64,000 nt of DNA from Strongylocentrotus droebachiensis (lineage: Eukaryota; Echinodermata; Echinoidea; Camarodonta; Strongylocentrotidae). Shown here one piece after another: positions 40,401 through 50,721 of this stretch. A program made the position numbers and the translations under genes. The notes beneath the pieces were generated by a model. That model had not been told where the DNA came from, ran no database searches, and saw only the letters and a program-made list of their open reading frames with translations. The first letter of the stretch is position 1. Each line of letters starts with the position of its first letter. The stretch is from NCBI GenBank assembly GCA_035222895.1, contig JAVYIG010007939.1, forward strand, positions 1 through 64,000. The letters are read 5' to 3'.

Positions 40401-42601
40401 ATCAAAAATAATATACATGTATACCACGTGAGGTGGAATGATGATAATGTATTGATAATGTATGGAGAGGGTTTGAAGAGTACACCATTGTAATTCGGTT
40501 TAACTTATCGTTAAATGTAACTGAATCAGTGCCTTCGTGGGTAGAAACAATTCAACAGCAAAATAACACTAATTACAAGATTCAACTAAATTAATAGGAA
40601 ATTGAGAATATATCACACTTACTGCAGTTGATAGTCTTGAAGCTAATGTCATTTCTAGATTCCCTTTCAAACCAAGTAATGATGGAACCAGGATAAACAA
40701 CTCTGTTACTTGAACAAACACTGTCCAATGCTGAATAGAATGAAAGAAAAGGCAAAGAATTGTTTAAAAAGGCAATCCCATCCTTGTACAGAGTTCACAT
40801 GAATGAAAGCACAAAAATCTAAGAAACAGAATGGTGAAAGTTTGAAAATGAATTGGACTAATATTAAGAAAGTTATGAATGTTTGAAATATGTCATAAAA
40901 AATGGAAAAAAATAATACAATTTATTCATCTTTTGTATTGGAACAAATGGGAAAGTTGTCCTGCACTACATAACGGGGACATTACCAATTCAGCCAATCT
41001 GAATTGCTCATACGTATAGTGATTACAGCTTTTTAAATTTCATAACTTTCTTATTTTTTGTCAGATTTTGTTCAAACTTTCACCAATCTGCTTCTCTCAT
41101 TTTCTCTGGATTTCTCTTTAAGTTCTCAATGTTATACATAGAGGAGAGTGATGAAAGTAAACATTTACCCTGGGGGCAAGCTCATCTATTATGCTTACTT
41201 ATGTACTAAAAGATGAAGTGCCTCAAACGAGCACACAGAAACTCAAGATGAGCAGTCATTATGCTTTTCAACAATCATACTTTCAATAATGCTGCCATGA
41301 ATGATTGTCAATTCAGTTTCAATAGCATATAAATTGTGAAAAAAATACACATATCCAAACTACATTTAACCACTGTTAATTCAAATTCATTCAATTTTCA
41401 AAAGTATACAATGTATAAATTATCAAACAGGCATTGTAAATTGCAATGTGGCATCTACTGTACAATTGTACATATCAGATCATAATTACTTCCTACATCA
41501 ACTTCATATCTTAATGTGGATCATCTTATACATTAAACAAAAGTTTTATTTTTATAGTCAAACCTTAGCCTACATGTAATGATCCATCCTCCATCCAAAA
41601 ACATACCAAACATGAATGCAGAAAGCTAGGGAAAAAATTTAAAGATGAAGTTGAGTTCTGGTCACACGAGTGCATTGTGCAAGAAAAGGTGTGGAATGGA
41701 TCAGAAAAAGTTGATCATGTAGCATGTTAAGTATTGGTGTGTACTGCAAGGTTCTGGAGTCATCAAAATCATAATAAACTTGGCCCAGTCTTGGTAAAGT
41801 AAAAAGCAATGTACACAGAAAAATGTATATGGGAGTAATGGGACTACACAAATGGTGTCGGGCCTACTTACCTTGATTTCCTTATCTTTCTATGCTCATA
41901 ACTCAGCCGGTATACATTTTCTACCAAAATTGTTTGGCAAATGACATTTATTTGTAATCTTGAACATTCAGTATAAGTTTTGTTTGATTCTGTGAGAATT
42001 AATTTTCTTTTTTTTACCAGAACTCAAGTTTATCTTTAATCATCTGATAACAACCAGTACTAACCTGGACATGATCAAGGACAAGGCCTGCATAGACTGT
42101 TCCAAAACCAGCGATAAGGAAGGGCAGAAACACCTGAGCTCCGATACCACATGAGGATTCTTTGGGATAAGATCTGTGCTCTCTCTCCTGCATGAATGTG
42201 GACAATCCCCCATCACCTTCATCACCATCATCATCATCACTTGATCTTGTGGTTCCAAGCAAAGGCTCTGTGAGGCTAGTCTCAATTTCAATACCCTCTG
42301 TATCATGGTCTACACCGTTACGACTGTCATTCAGCGTCAGGCCATTCTGAGTTATATGTTTGGCATGAAGTTCACTTCGAGTCCCTCTTACGTCTCCTCC
42401 TGGATCATCCTCAACACGAGTTTCTCCTCTATCCCCTGGAAGTTCTGAAAGGGGAAGCAATGATTGGCCATCTAAGGGTGAGCTGGCCACTACTCTAGGA
42501 ACCATCGTGTCTTCGGTCTTGCCTTTCCGTGTTCTATGCCTCAGATGGGGGCCAGGAGGGGGAGAGACCGGTGGTGGATTAGTGCTCTCTTGCGAACTCA
42601 T
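33086..42601 (-). CDS. SLC41A: SLC41A-like (MgtE family) magnesium transporter, 9 coding exons, 566 aa
   Basis: Complement join of 42065-42601, 40623-40730, 39498-39569, 38864-39008, 37616-37762, 36140-36287, 34985-35193, 34140-34288 and 33086-33271. It totals 1,701 nt and is in frame throughout. The protein has a ~155-residue acidic, Pro/Ser-rich cytosolic N-terminus and two MgtE half-domains. The first has [20 protein letters not shown] (190-209) and [14 protein letters not shown] (305-319). The second has [19 protein letters not shown] (405-423) and [14 protein letters not shown] (526-541). It ends GDRDVDIGD, a tail typical of vertebrate SLC41A1. Known for the family: Mg2+ transport, described as Na+-coupled efflux at the plasma membrane for SLC41A1. 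It is a little longer than human SLC41A1 (513 aa), the extra length being in the N-terminus. Whether it equals A1, A2 or an unsplit ancestor cannot be settled here. The start at 42601 opens [11 protein letters not shown] and is preceded by a 5' UTR splice acceptor. Confidence 0.92.
33272..33899. other. SLC41A intron 8, first part
   Basis: Holds three tetranucleotide tracts in a row near 33,350-33,415: (TCTG)n, (AATC)n and (TAGC)n. Otherwise AT-rich. Confidence 0.6.
33900..34091. mobile_element. MITE with AAAGCCTGTCTGCACTA ends, copy 2
   Basis: About 85% like the copy at 7,589-7,779, same orientation, with inverted ends AAAGCCTATCTGCACTA and CTTTAAA. It lies about 48 bp from SLC41A exon 8. 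Confidence 0.8.
34140..34288 (-). CDS. SLC41A: SLC41A coding exon 8 (residues 456-505)
   Basis: 149 nt with acceptor TTGTCAG and donor GTAAGC. It encodes [20 protein letters not shown] and [20 protein letters not shown], the last but one helix pair. Confidence 0.93.
34289..34984. other. SLC41A intron 7
   Basis: Poly-G run near 34,305. Otherwise no recognisable feature. Confidence 0.5.
34985..35193 (-). CDS. SLC41A: SLC41A coding exon 7 (residues 386-456)
   Basis: 209 nt with acceptor GTTGCAG and donor GTAAAT. It encodes [29 protein letters not shown] and ISTHLHGIG, the second-domain signature, and [11 protein letters not shown]. Confidence 0.94.
35484..35770. mobile_element. MITE with GGCTGGCAGAAGGGC ends
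   Basis: ATCGTTGCCTGGCTGGCAGA followed by AGGGCGTTAGC at the left; GCTAATGCCCTTCTGCCAGC CGGCCGAT at the right. 287 bp, no coding capacity. In intron 6 of SLC41A. Confidence 0.8.
35905..36145. repeat. ~120-bp tandem duplication covering the exon 6 donor
   Basis: TATATGCATAGGATTGT.CAA, GTTATAATTC.ATATTACATT and GACCTCTGAC...GCTAAT occur twice, at about 35,910-36,030 and 36,035-36,148. The right copy includes the real exon 6 / intron border; the left copy holds a decoy. Confidence 0.8.
36140..36287 (-). CDS. SLC41A: SLC41A coding exon 6 (residues 337-386)
   Basis: 148 nt with acceptor TTGCAG. It encodes [20 protein letters not shown] and the [12 protein letters not shown] helix that opens the second half-domain. 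The donor is GTCAGA, weaker than the other donors, and the DNA around it has been tandemly duplicated into the intron. Confidence 0.88.
36816..37517. mobile_element. hAT-like nonautonomous element, CAGAGATGCCAAC ends
   Basis: 13-bp perfect inverted ends CAGAGATGCCAAC and GTTGGCATCTCTG, with flanking CCTTAT on both sides (36,810-36,815 and 37,518-37,523). The interior has GTCCAGGGCCCGCC, a module also present in the palindrome at 58 kb, and long A/T runs. No transposase frame. In intron 5 of SLC41A. Confidence 0.8.
37616..37762 (-). CDS. SLC41A: SLC41A coding exon 5 (residues 288-337)
   Basis: 147 nt with acceptor TTGCAG and donor GTGAGT. It carries [20 protein letters not shown], the first copy of the conserved PDN...P...GD ion-pathway motif. 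Confidence 0.94.
37763..38863. other. SLC41A intron 4, with a GC-richer block
   Basis: About 38,330-38,720 is clearly GC-richer than its surroundings and has an open frame without recognised motifs. It may be part of an LTR or other transposon; I cannot assign it. The rest is AT-rich. Confidence 0.35.
38864..39008 (-). CDS. SLC41A: SLC41A coding exon 4 (residues 240-288)
   Basis: 145 nt with acceptor TCACAG and donor GTAAGT, ending in phase 1. It encodes [19 protein letters not shown], then IPDGEF, and [18 protein letters not shown], matching the CSSSVATAF segment of SLC41A1. Confidence 0.92.
39498..39569 (-). CDS. SLC41A: SLC41A coding exon 3 (residues 216-239)
   Basis: 72 nt with acceptor GTTTAG and donor GTGAGT, phase 0. 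It encodes [19 protein letters not shown], the amphipathic link between the first helices. Confidence 0.9.
39658..39821. mobile_element. Tc1/mariner-like MITE (TACAGTCAAACCTG ends), copy 2
   Basis: TTGTCAAACCTGTCTATGAC at the left and GCAGGTTTGACTGTA at the right. It is the reverse of the 15.79-kb copy in internal order. In intron 2 of SLC41A. Confidence 0.7.
39822..40622. other. SLC41A intron 2, remainder
   Basis: AT-rich with no feature recognised. Confidence 0.4.
40623..40730 (-). CDS. SLC41A: SLC41A coding exon 2 (residues 180-215)
   Basis: 108 nt, acceptor ATTCAG, donor GTAAGT, phase 0. It encodes [20 protein letters not shown] and [16 protein letters not shown], the most conserved SLC41 signature. 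Confidence 0.94.
40731..42064. other. SLC41A intron 1
   Basis: AT-rich. Its right end (41,830-42,045) is a copy of the dispersed repeat of 2,700-3,010 and reaches within about 20 bp of the exon 1 donor. Confidence 0.6.
42065..42601 (-). CDS. SLC41A: SLC41A coding exon 1 (residues 1-179)
   Basis: Encodes the cytosolic N-terminus, with a run of acidic residues ([13 protein letters not shown]) and [20 protein letters not shown], the start of the first MgtE domain. It ends LDHVQ at donor GTTAGT, phase 0. Confidence 0.92.
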
Positions 42602-42662
42602 TTGGGTAGAGGGGTAATGTAATCATTTCTTGATGGAGCTTTCAAATTTTCTTCCACGACTT
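42602..42662 (-). other. 5' UTR portion of SLC41A after a splice acceptor
   Basis: On the minus strand a clear acceptor (CTTTTCTTTTCAG) ends at 42663, 61 bases before the start codon. The upstream noncoding exon and promoter are therefore further right, probably between 42.7 and 44 kb, but I could not place them. Confidence 0.5.
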
Positions 42663-44032
42663 CTGAAAAGAAAAGAGATACCAAATATTTGCAGTATTAG
42701 TCAAAAACCCAGTCATGATGCCTTTGTTTCATCCTCTTTTGTTTGTTAACCCTTAACCCCTAAAATACCATGAACATGACCATGTTACAATGCCATCAGT
42801 CCTGCCAACGTCTGGAGTTCAAAAACTGTATTCTTTAATCCCCAAAGTTGCATTTTTAAAAAAAACACGGATCAATGCCTCTACAGTTCCTACGGAAGAA
42901 TTTTTTGTACAGATCATTGGTTGAATAGAGGGAGAGACAGAGACCGTCTCTTTCAACACAAAATTATGCTAAACTTGGTGGAACACATTCTAATACTCAA
43001 CACTTAGCTAAAAGCCGTATTCAATATGACACAGCTTCTCTTCATAAGTTGAACTCCCCACACCACGTCTTCGTGCACCAGCGACTACCCTACAAAGTTT
43101 GGAAGACCATATTAACAGATCTTGGCTTTGGTTGGTCAAAGAAAAAGTTGAAAAAGTAACCCGGAAAATTGGAAATGAAACAAAAATATTAATTTTTTCC
43201 CCGAAGGGAAGGGGCACGTTAACACACAACGCGTTATCTGTCATCCGCCTCGGGTGGGATTCGAATCTGAGATCTTTGTTTCGACAGGCAGACGCTTTAC
43301 TATGCTTTGCTGGAGTGGGGTTACTCGCCTCCCTTTTGCTTTGTGGAACTTGTTGTTGTAGACAGTAATGTAGTTTCTCAAGTATAACTCTATAAACACA
43401 TTCACCCACTATCAATATCACATTCACACATTAATATAGGCCTAGATCTACATGCTGTTATAATGACTGATGCAGTGTAGACTACTCTGCATCTATACTA
43501 TTGCCAAATGAGTATTGGCTGCCATTACTTTAGTGCATTACTCATACTCATACTCGGTCCGACTAGATCTAGATCTAATCTAGATACCCCCGCGGTACGA
43601 CAAAGTACCGGTACAAATTGCAAATTTCAGGAGAAACAAGACGAAGACTTACAGACAATATTCTCTGGATCGTTTTGGGGTACGGGCAAAAGTAAGCCTG
43701 CAGTAAACCAACCGTCGTCAAGTAGTCAGATCAATCGGATAATCTTTGCTCGTGCATACATGTAAATATGTACGCATATATATGTTTGTTGACGTGGTGG
43801 ATTGCATTTTATACGCAAAATGGCATTCAATTATGCGTCATAGCATGCAAGGATGGCTTTCCATACACCAATCAACCGTGCGATTGGAGGAAAGTGGTGG
43901 TCATTTTGCAAATACCTTTTCTCTATTTACGTCAATGGTTGATGTCAAACCATAATTTAAGCTATCTAGTTAGTTTAAAGTCATGATATTATGACTTACT
44001 AGATGGATTATTATTATGCATGGTTTGACATC
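42663..44032. other. upstream region of SLC41A
   Basis: Expected to hold the noncoding first exon and promoter. A block with nested CTAGATC motifs and CCGCGG near 43,560-43,600 is a possible start region, but no core promoter element is convincing. Minus strand 43,225-43,325 is tRNA/SINE-like. Confidence 0.35.
43225..43325 (-). mobile_element. tRNA-derived SINE-like fragment
   Basis: On the minus strand: AGTAAAGCGTCTGCCTGTCG, then a B box GATTCGAATCC followed by CACCCGAGG. A-box region is partly decayed and the acceptor-stem pairing of a true tRNA is absent. Confidence 0.45.
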
Positions 44033-44181
44033 AACAGGGGCGGCGATCCCGGGGGACGCCCCCACTCCCGGAAAATTAGAAAAATTAAGTGCCTCCTCCC
44101 CCGTGCCCAAAAAAAATGTGTAGCAAATGCTGAAGACTGAAACACACTTTTAGGCTTTGGAGGGCCCAAGAGTGCAGCGTT
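44033..44181. mobile_element. left half of an R1 MITE split by the 44.2-kb element
   Basis: AGGGGCGGCGATCC...GTGTAGCAAA, then GAGGGCCCAAGAGTGCAGCG TT, matching the centre of the element at 28-344. Continues at 46,714. Confidence 0.75.
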
Positions 44182-44269
44182 CAGGGGCGTCGCCAAAGGG
44201 GGGGGGGGTGTGGGGGTGCGACACCCCCCACCTGTCAGGATATTGTCGGTAAAATTGCGCTGCCGTCGG

Positions 44270-44600
44270 GAAAAAGAGAAAAGGGGGAGGGGAAAAAAGA
44301 GATGGAAAAAAGAGAGGGAAAAAGAGAGGGAAAGGGAAAGAAAAGAAAAAAGAAAAGTAAAAGAAAAGAAAGAAAGGAAAAGAAAGGAAAGAAAGGAAAA
44401 GAAAGGAAAAAAAAGAGAAGAAGAAAGAGAAAAAAAAAGAGGGAGGAGAGGAAAGAAAAGAAAAGAAAGAAAAGGAAAAAAGAAGAAAAAAAAGTGAAAT
44501 GGAAACAAAAGAAACGGGGGATGAAAGAGAGGAGAGAGAGGGGAGGTAAGAGTCTGAGAGAGGAGGAGTGGGAGTAAAAGAGAGAAGGGGGTTGTTGGGT
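44270..44600. repeat. purine-rich low-complexity tract
   Basis: Degenerate (GGAAAAGAAA)n. It explains the long Phe/Ser/Leu-rich open frames on the minus strand and Lys/Glu-rich frames on the plus strand, which are not genes. Confidence 0.9.
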
Positions 44601-44916
44601 GGAGTCGTCTCGTCGAGGGAGCAAGAAAGACACGGGTAAATATGTTGCTGTGTCGGGTCAGCTGTGTCGGTGTTCTTGCTCGATCCTCGTGTATATATCA
44701 ATGCAGAAGTTTGAAGTCTGTAAGATGTATATTATCGGTCGGCCGACAAGTTTTTTTCCCTACGAACTGTGACTTCTTATCCGCTGTGACGACTTCGTGA
44801 GTGACTATAACTACAATACTTGTATTTTCTCGAAGTTTCACTTTCCTATAATATCAGCTAAAGAAATCAGAGGTTTAAAATTTTCGGGGAAACTAAATTC
44901 AAACAAAGTTTAAGAG

Positions 44917-46372
44917 TCAACAACGGTACGACGAATCGTCTTCCTTTCTTTATATTGTGATGAAACGCCAAAAATTCCGCGCTTCGCGCGGAAGGGGAAA
45001 CTTCATTTAGACGAGTCGAGAACGGTACAACGAATCGTCTTCTTTCTCTAATAATTTAAGGAAACGTCAAAGCTTCCGCGCTTCGTGCGAGAGTGGGAAA
45101 CCGAATTCTGACATATAGGGCTTATTAAAAATCGAAAACGGTACAACGAATCGTGTTCTTTCTCTAATAATTTAAGGAAACGTCAAAGCTTCCGCGCTTC
45201 GCGCGAGAGGGGGAATTGAATTCAGACAAAATTAATAGGGCTTATTTAGAGTCGAAAACGGTACAACGAATCGTGTTCTTTCTCTAATAATTTAAGGAAA
45301 CGTCATAGCTTCCGCGCTTCGCGCGAGGGGGGGAAACTGAATTCAGACAAAATTAATAGGGCTTATTTAGAGTCGAAAACGGTACCACGAATCGTGTTCT
45401 TTCTCTAATAATTTAAGGAAACGTCAAAACTTCCGCGCTTCGCGCGAGAAGGGAAAATGAATTCAGACAAAATTAATAGGGCTTATTTAGAGTCGAAAAC
45501 GGTACCACGAATCGTGTTTTTTCTCTAATAATTTAAGGTAACGTCAAAGCTTCCGCGCTTCGCGCGAGAGGGGAAACTGAATTCAGACAAAATTAGTAGG
45601 GCTTATTTACAGTCGAAAACGGTACAACGAATCGTGTTCTTTCTCTAATAATTTAAGGAAACGTCAAAGCTTCCGCGCTTCGCGCGAGAGGGGGAAACTG
45701 AATTAAGATGAATAGGGCTTATTAAGAGTTGAATACGGTACGAAGAATCGTCTTCTTTCTCTAATAATTTAATGAAACGTCAAAACTTCCGCGCTTCGCG
45801 CGAGAGGGGGAAACTGAATTCAGATGAATAGGGCTTATTAAGAGTCGAATACGGTACGAAAAATCGTCTTCTTTCTCTAATAATTTAATGAAACGTCAAA
45901 ACTTCCGCGCTTCGCGTGGGAGGGGGAAGCTTCATTCAGAAAAGGATTAAGAGTCGAGAACAGTACACCAAATCGTCTGCTTTTTCTCATAATTTAATGA
46001 AACGTCAAAGCTTCCACGCTTCGCGCGGGAGGGGGAGAAACTGAATTCAGACAAGGGTTAAGAGTCGAGAACAGTATACACAGAGTCGCCTGCTTTTTCT
46101 CATAATTTAATGAAACGTCAAGGCTTCCGCGCTTTGCGCGGGAGGGGGGGGGAACAGAATTCAGAAATGGATAAACAGTCGAGAACGGTAGAGCAAATCG
46201 TCTTCTTTTTTATAATAATTTAATGAAACGTCAAAGCTTTCGCGCTTTGCGCGGGAGGGGGAGGGGAACTTCATTCAGCCAAGGATTACCAGTCGAAAAC
46301 GGTACAATTAATCGTCTTCTTTTCCTAATAATTTAAGGAAACGTCTAAGCTTCCGCGCTTCGCGCGGGAGGC
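44917..46372. repeat. ~120-bp tandem array, 13 units, forward
   Basis: Unit: GAGTCGAAAACGGTAC, AACGAATCGTCTTC, TTTCTCTAATAATTTAAGG, AAACGTCAAAGC, then an 8-bp-stem hairpin (CTTCCGCG, loop CTTCG, CGCGGAAG or close variants) and a poly-G spacer. Spacing is 96-122 bp and tightest at 120-121 in the middle. Confidence 0.95.
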
Positions 46373-46713
46373 CCATTACCCACACCCCCCTAATGAGCGC
46401 GCTTTTAAGTGATTCTCTTGCTCACTACCACCCCTCCCTAAAATAAGATCCTAGCTCCGCGCCTGCATTAAAATATATAGCTATGACGCTGACTAAATTG
46501 AAGAAATAATTCTTATATTTATGTCGTCGAGGAAAATATGCAAGTACTATAGATAGTCCATAGGAAAAACAATTTAGCCTTCGGCCCCAGGTTTATATGG
46601 TTGAATTTGTAGATATTGGACATTTAATTTTGTCGGTCATTGGTGGCTAGTTTTGTCGGTAATCGTTGGCCTCTACACCCCCCTACTGAAAAAGGTCTAT
46701 AGCGACGCCCCTG

Positions 46714-46800
46714 GCAGCGTTTAGACTAATAAAATGCAACAAATATTCTCGCTCTGTTGCTAACCTTCCTAAAAAAATATCCTTAAAAATGTAGAAATAA
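46714..46800. mobile_element. right half of the split R1 MITE
   Basis: GCAGCGTTTAGACTAAT, then ATGCAACAAATATTCTCGCT, matching 198-245 of the copy at the window start. Confidence 0.75.
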
Positions 46801-47002
46801 ATATTATAGAAAATATTTATTCCGTTGGTATCATTATAAGCATAGTTTACACTGTACGTTTATAAGAGTTATAGAAATAGATCAGTCTACAAAAATGAAT
46901 ATTCCGCTTGCTCTTTTCAGTAAGGAGTCACTACAACATATTCTATATATAATTTGCCAGGCTGATATTTGCCATTTCAACTCCCATAGCGATATCAATA
47001 TA

Positions 47003-48318
47003 CAATTCAATTCAATTCAATTTTATTTCATTCAGTTAAAAAGACAACATTTCATATAACAACCAGCTATATAACATAAAATACATATTAAGAACATATT
47101 TGACATTTGGACAAAAAATAAACTGAATAGGTTGCAACCTGAAAGGAAAAATATAATCCTTATATAAAGGTTGACCCTTTTTTTATAATAAAAACAAATG
47201 AAATATATCCGTTACTAAACATTATACTATACACAAATCAAGACAACAAACATACAACATCAAATAAAATATGTCTTGAATTTAAATGATTATTGCAGTT
47301 TATCTAAAAGAAATTTCTTATACCTACGTTTAAAAACATTTACACTAACAGAATTATGAATATAATGGGGAAGAGTGTTCCATAAAAAGGGTCCTTGGAA
47401 AATAATATTTTTTTGGTTTAGTACTATACGAGTCAATGGCAAGTGAAATTGCTTAGCATTTCTAGTATTATAACTATGAATAGTACAGTTTAAAATAAAC
47501 AATTTGGAAATAGAATCAGGAATAAGATTGTGGTGACATAAATACATAAAAACACCTACTTGTAATAAATATACATCCCTATATTGCAACATGTTTAATG
47601 AGTAAAATATTGGATTGGTATGGGCAAGAAAAGAAGAATGATTAATAATTCTTATTGCACGTTTTTGTAATTTAAAAAGTCTATCTTGATAAATTAATGC
47701 AGCATTGCCCCATACAATAATAGCATAATGTAAGTAAGGGTACACAATTGCATAGTATATCATTTTGAGTATAATTTTAGGGAGAGATTTAAATCTGTAC
47801 ATGACACCAATACTTTTAGATAATTTGTTGCAGATGACACCAATATGATTAGACCAGGATAACTTATCATCAATAATAACACCCAAAAACTTTGCTGAAG
47901 AAACTCTCTGAATGTTTACATTACCTAGTTTGATTGTTATTGAGTCTTTATTTAGTTTCTTTTTGGTAAAAATCATAAAATTGGTTTTCTTTTCATTAAT
48001 GGAAAGTTTATTAGCATAAAACCATTGAACAACTAATCCAATCTCAATATTAAATGTAGTTTCAAGAGTATGTTTGTTTTTGTGTGAAAGGAAAATACTG
48101 GTGTCATCTGCAAACAGAATACATTTTAACATTTTTGAAGCATTGACAATATCATTTATATACAAAATAAATAAAAGGGGTCCAAGAATGGAACCTTGTG
48201 GCACTCCACATCTAATTGGCTGTAACTGTGATTTGTTTTTATTTAATACAACAAATTGTTTTCGATTTGATAAATAACTTTTGAATATTTTCAATGTTAT
48301 ACCCCTAATTCCATACAT
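47003..48318 (-). pseudogene. 5'-truncated non-LTR retrotransposon (reverse transcriptase, CR1/L2-like)
   Basis: Minus-strand frame 48324-47290, 344 codons without a break. It starts inside the RT domain: YGIRG..LK.FKSYLSNRKQ, then GVPQGSILGPLLFILYINDI, the catalytic FADDTS, FLGVIIDDKLSW, and the C-terminal region HSYNTRNAKQFHLP...GPFLWNTLP. The 3' UTR ends in a (TTGAA)n tail at about 47,003-47,035. The endonuclease and N-terminal part are missing, as in ordinary dead-on-arrival copies. The intact frame suggests a fairly recent insertion. Jockey-type elements share many motifs, so the clade is provisional. No target duplication was found. Confidence 0.85.
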
Positions 48319-48324
48319 ATACAA

Positions 48325-49305
48325 AGTGTATGACAGAGACCATAGAGTGGGAAATAGAAATACAATCCATGCCCAAGCGCCCTGCCTACTAAAATTGACT
48401 CACTAAACTGATAATTACAACCCTTCGGACTGCATACTAATTGAAAGTGAAGTTTGAAAAAAGGGCATATTGCTTGGTTTTATATTATGGTTTATTAGTT
48501 TTTCCTAAGGAGAGTAATTTGTTAATACGACAAAACTTGTGAGGGGATAGTCACTGCCGTCACCTTCGAACCTCACGTTCACTATGCTACCTCGGCCCTC
48601 GCACTGGCGTTCTGATGGGGGGCTTGGGAGCACTTGCCCCCCCCCCCAATAAAATTCTTTTTTTCCCTTACTTTTTTGGAAATTATAAAGGCATGGGCAC
48701 ACAGAGGATTTTTTTTATGTTGGGAACCGGGGTAAAATGCAATACATTTTTTTAATTCATGGAAAAAGCCAAGCGTGTCGATGTGCAATATTAGTGCCCT
48801 TTTGTGGGGCATTAATCCTCATTACTGTCATTTAGCAGTCACGCAAAACACACATTTGCAAATTATTATTCAATAAAATCTGAGAATGTATACTTTTATC
48901 TAGATCTATTATTTTTTAATTATTTTTAAAATAATTCCATAAATTGGGGTAAAACAAAAATATTCCACCTATATGAGCGACAGTGTATGATTAGAGTGGT
49001 GGTGATGCTTTTTTTTCTTCTTCTGCCCCCCCCCCTAACGTTTTTCTCATTACGCTACTCTGGTCCCTCGCATTTCGCCCCGCCCCCCCCCCAATCCGGT
49101 CATGAAAAGAAATCCCCGCCCCTGGACCATGCCTGCCTATATAATTATGTTATACTACCTTTAACGTCGAAGATGCCTGTACCCCGGATCATATTTTCTA
49201 TATAAACTCTGATCCCGATCGAAGTCTGCTGACTACCTCCTAGCTTCTATCCTCTGGAACCCCGGCCCACCCGCATCTCTCTCTCTCTCACTCTCTCTCT
49301 CTCTC

Positions 49306-49347
<42 letters not shown>

Positions 49348-50720
49348 CCTCTCCCTCTCCCCTCCAAATCTCCTTCTCTCTCGATATGCTGTTATGATAT
49401 TTTGCTCCAGACCATATGTTATAAGCGCTATAATATTCCAAATGTTGGGCCTCTTAAAAATTGTGCTCAGTACTCCCGGCCTCCAACTCAGTATTATGCA
49501 TGTTCCCTCTTTTTGAAAGCTATCTCCGGTTTCAAAGTCAATGGCGGGCCGGACTCTGTCGCGAGAAAGAGTACCCCTTTACCAGAGATTTTGAAAACAC
49601 GCATGGGGTCCCTTCGAGTGGGGGAGGGGGCGATCTACTCTGACCTACTTCTCCGGAATAGATCGAGGCCCCATATGCATATGCGATTCACTTGGCAGCG
49701 CTGGTCACATTATTGTAGTCTTAATTGACATAGCGAGTGCGATTAATCCTTCGGGCTGCGCTAGATCAAGTTGCTCTTTCTTTGATATCCGAGATGTTGC
49801 AACAATCCCAAATGGTGGAAAAGTAAGATGGGGACTAATATAGGGACTTGAACGCTGCTTCTCTAAAAGACTGCGGAAGATGCTTGTGTTTTGACTCAAC
49901 AAAATCATAATTGAACTTTTTTGCGGGTTGGCCTTCTTCTATTTGCGTAGGCAAAAGAGGGTTGTTTTAGAATTTTAAAGACACCCTTTATATGTGTTTT
50001 ATCTATGGCCTCCCCTGGTCCCCTTTTTTTTGCTCAAGGGGGGGGGGGGGGGTTGTGGATGTTGAGGGAAAAAAAAATATTCAGTGATTATTTTTTACAG
50101 GCCCGTTTTGTTTTGTTTCTGTGTTTTTTCTTTGTTCTGTTTTATTCTGTTTATTTTGTTTTTCGATGTTGTTGTTGTTGTTGGTAATAGCTTAATGGCG
50201 TTCATTTAGTATTGAGTATATACGCCATAAATATCTTCAATTTTATAAGAAAATCAGTTATACATAAGAAAACTGAGAATAAAGATTTGTAATGATATAA
50301 TTAATTAATAAGTAACGCAATTAATTAGGAGTCTCTGGATGGTTTGCAACTTCGTGTTTCTGCTTTTTTTAAAGTTTAATCTGGTCAGCCCGGTTTCGAT
50401 TGCATGGAAACTAGCTTTGCCCGATGTGAAACAAGCGAGGTTTTTCGATGTTTGGGGTCCGGGTTATAATTATATACACAGTACACCTATGGCTTGCCAT
50501 ACATTGATGCCATTTTCAGTCCAAATTTCGGAGACGGTGGACCTTGCCTCTCGCGATGTCTTCCTCATTGGTGCTGAAAACTGACGCCTTAAATGTGCTA
50601 AGATGCATTGCAAGAGAACTAAGATATGCGAATCCTAAGGTAAGGTTCACGTCTTTTAAGAATGAATACAAATCAGTAAAATATGGCTTGATGTGATGAC
50701 TAGACGAAGCCGAACCGCGG
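48325..50720. other. repeat-rich DNA without a recognised gene
   Basis: Holds a poly-C/G-bounded block at about 48,600-49,130 whose right side (GGTCATGAAAAGAAATCCCC GCCCC) resembles the R1 MITE end, a (CT)n tract at 49,277-49,372, and a poly-G run near 50,038. Open frames are short and unremarkable. Confidence 0.45.
49277..49372. repeat. (CT)n microsatellite
   Basis: Nearly pure CT dinucleotide tract. Confidence 0.95.
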
Positions 50721-50721
50721 C

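Larger units (their letters stand above)
44182..46713. mobile_element. hAT-like nonautonomous element with internal ~120-bp array
   Basis: 2,532 bp bounded by perfect 12-bp inverted repeats CAGGGGCGTCGC and GCGACGCCCCTG and by an exact 8-bp target duplication GCAGCGTT (44,174-44,181 and 46,714-46,721). That combination fits the hAT superfamily. No transposase frame. It contains a purine-rich tract (44,270-44,600) and 13 copies of a ~120-bp repeat. The unfilled target is seen at 198-205. Confidence 0.9.

Noticed and set aside
42040..42306. 88-codon frame overlapping SLC41A exon 1
   Set aside because: Shadow of the real exon in another frame.
43225..43325. Possible tRNA gene on the minus strand
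   Set aside because: A B box is present but no complete cloverleaf can be paired; a SINE remnant is more likely.
44014..44701. Open frames of 132-183 codons on the minus strand
   Set aside because: Caused by the purine-rich low-complexity tract in the hAT-like element; composition is only Phe, Ser, Leu and Pro.
47003..48318. Target-site duplication for the 47-kb LINE
   Set aside because: No matching direct repeat was found beside the tail and the truncated 5' end.
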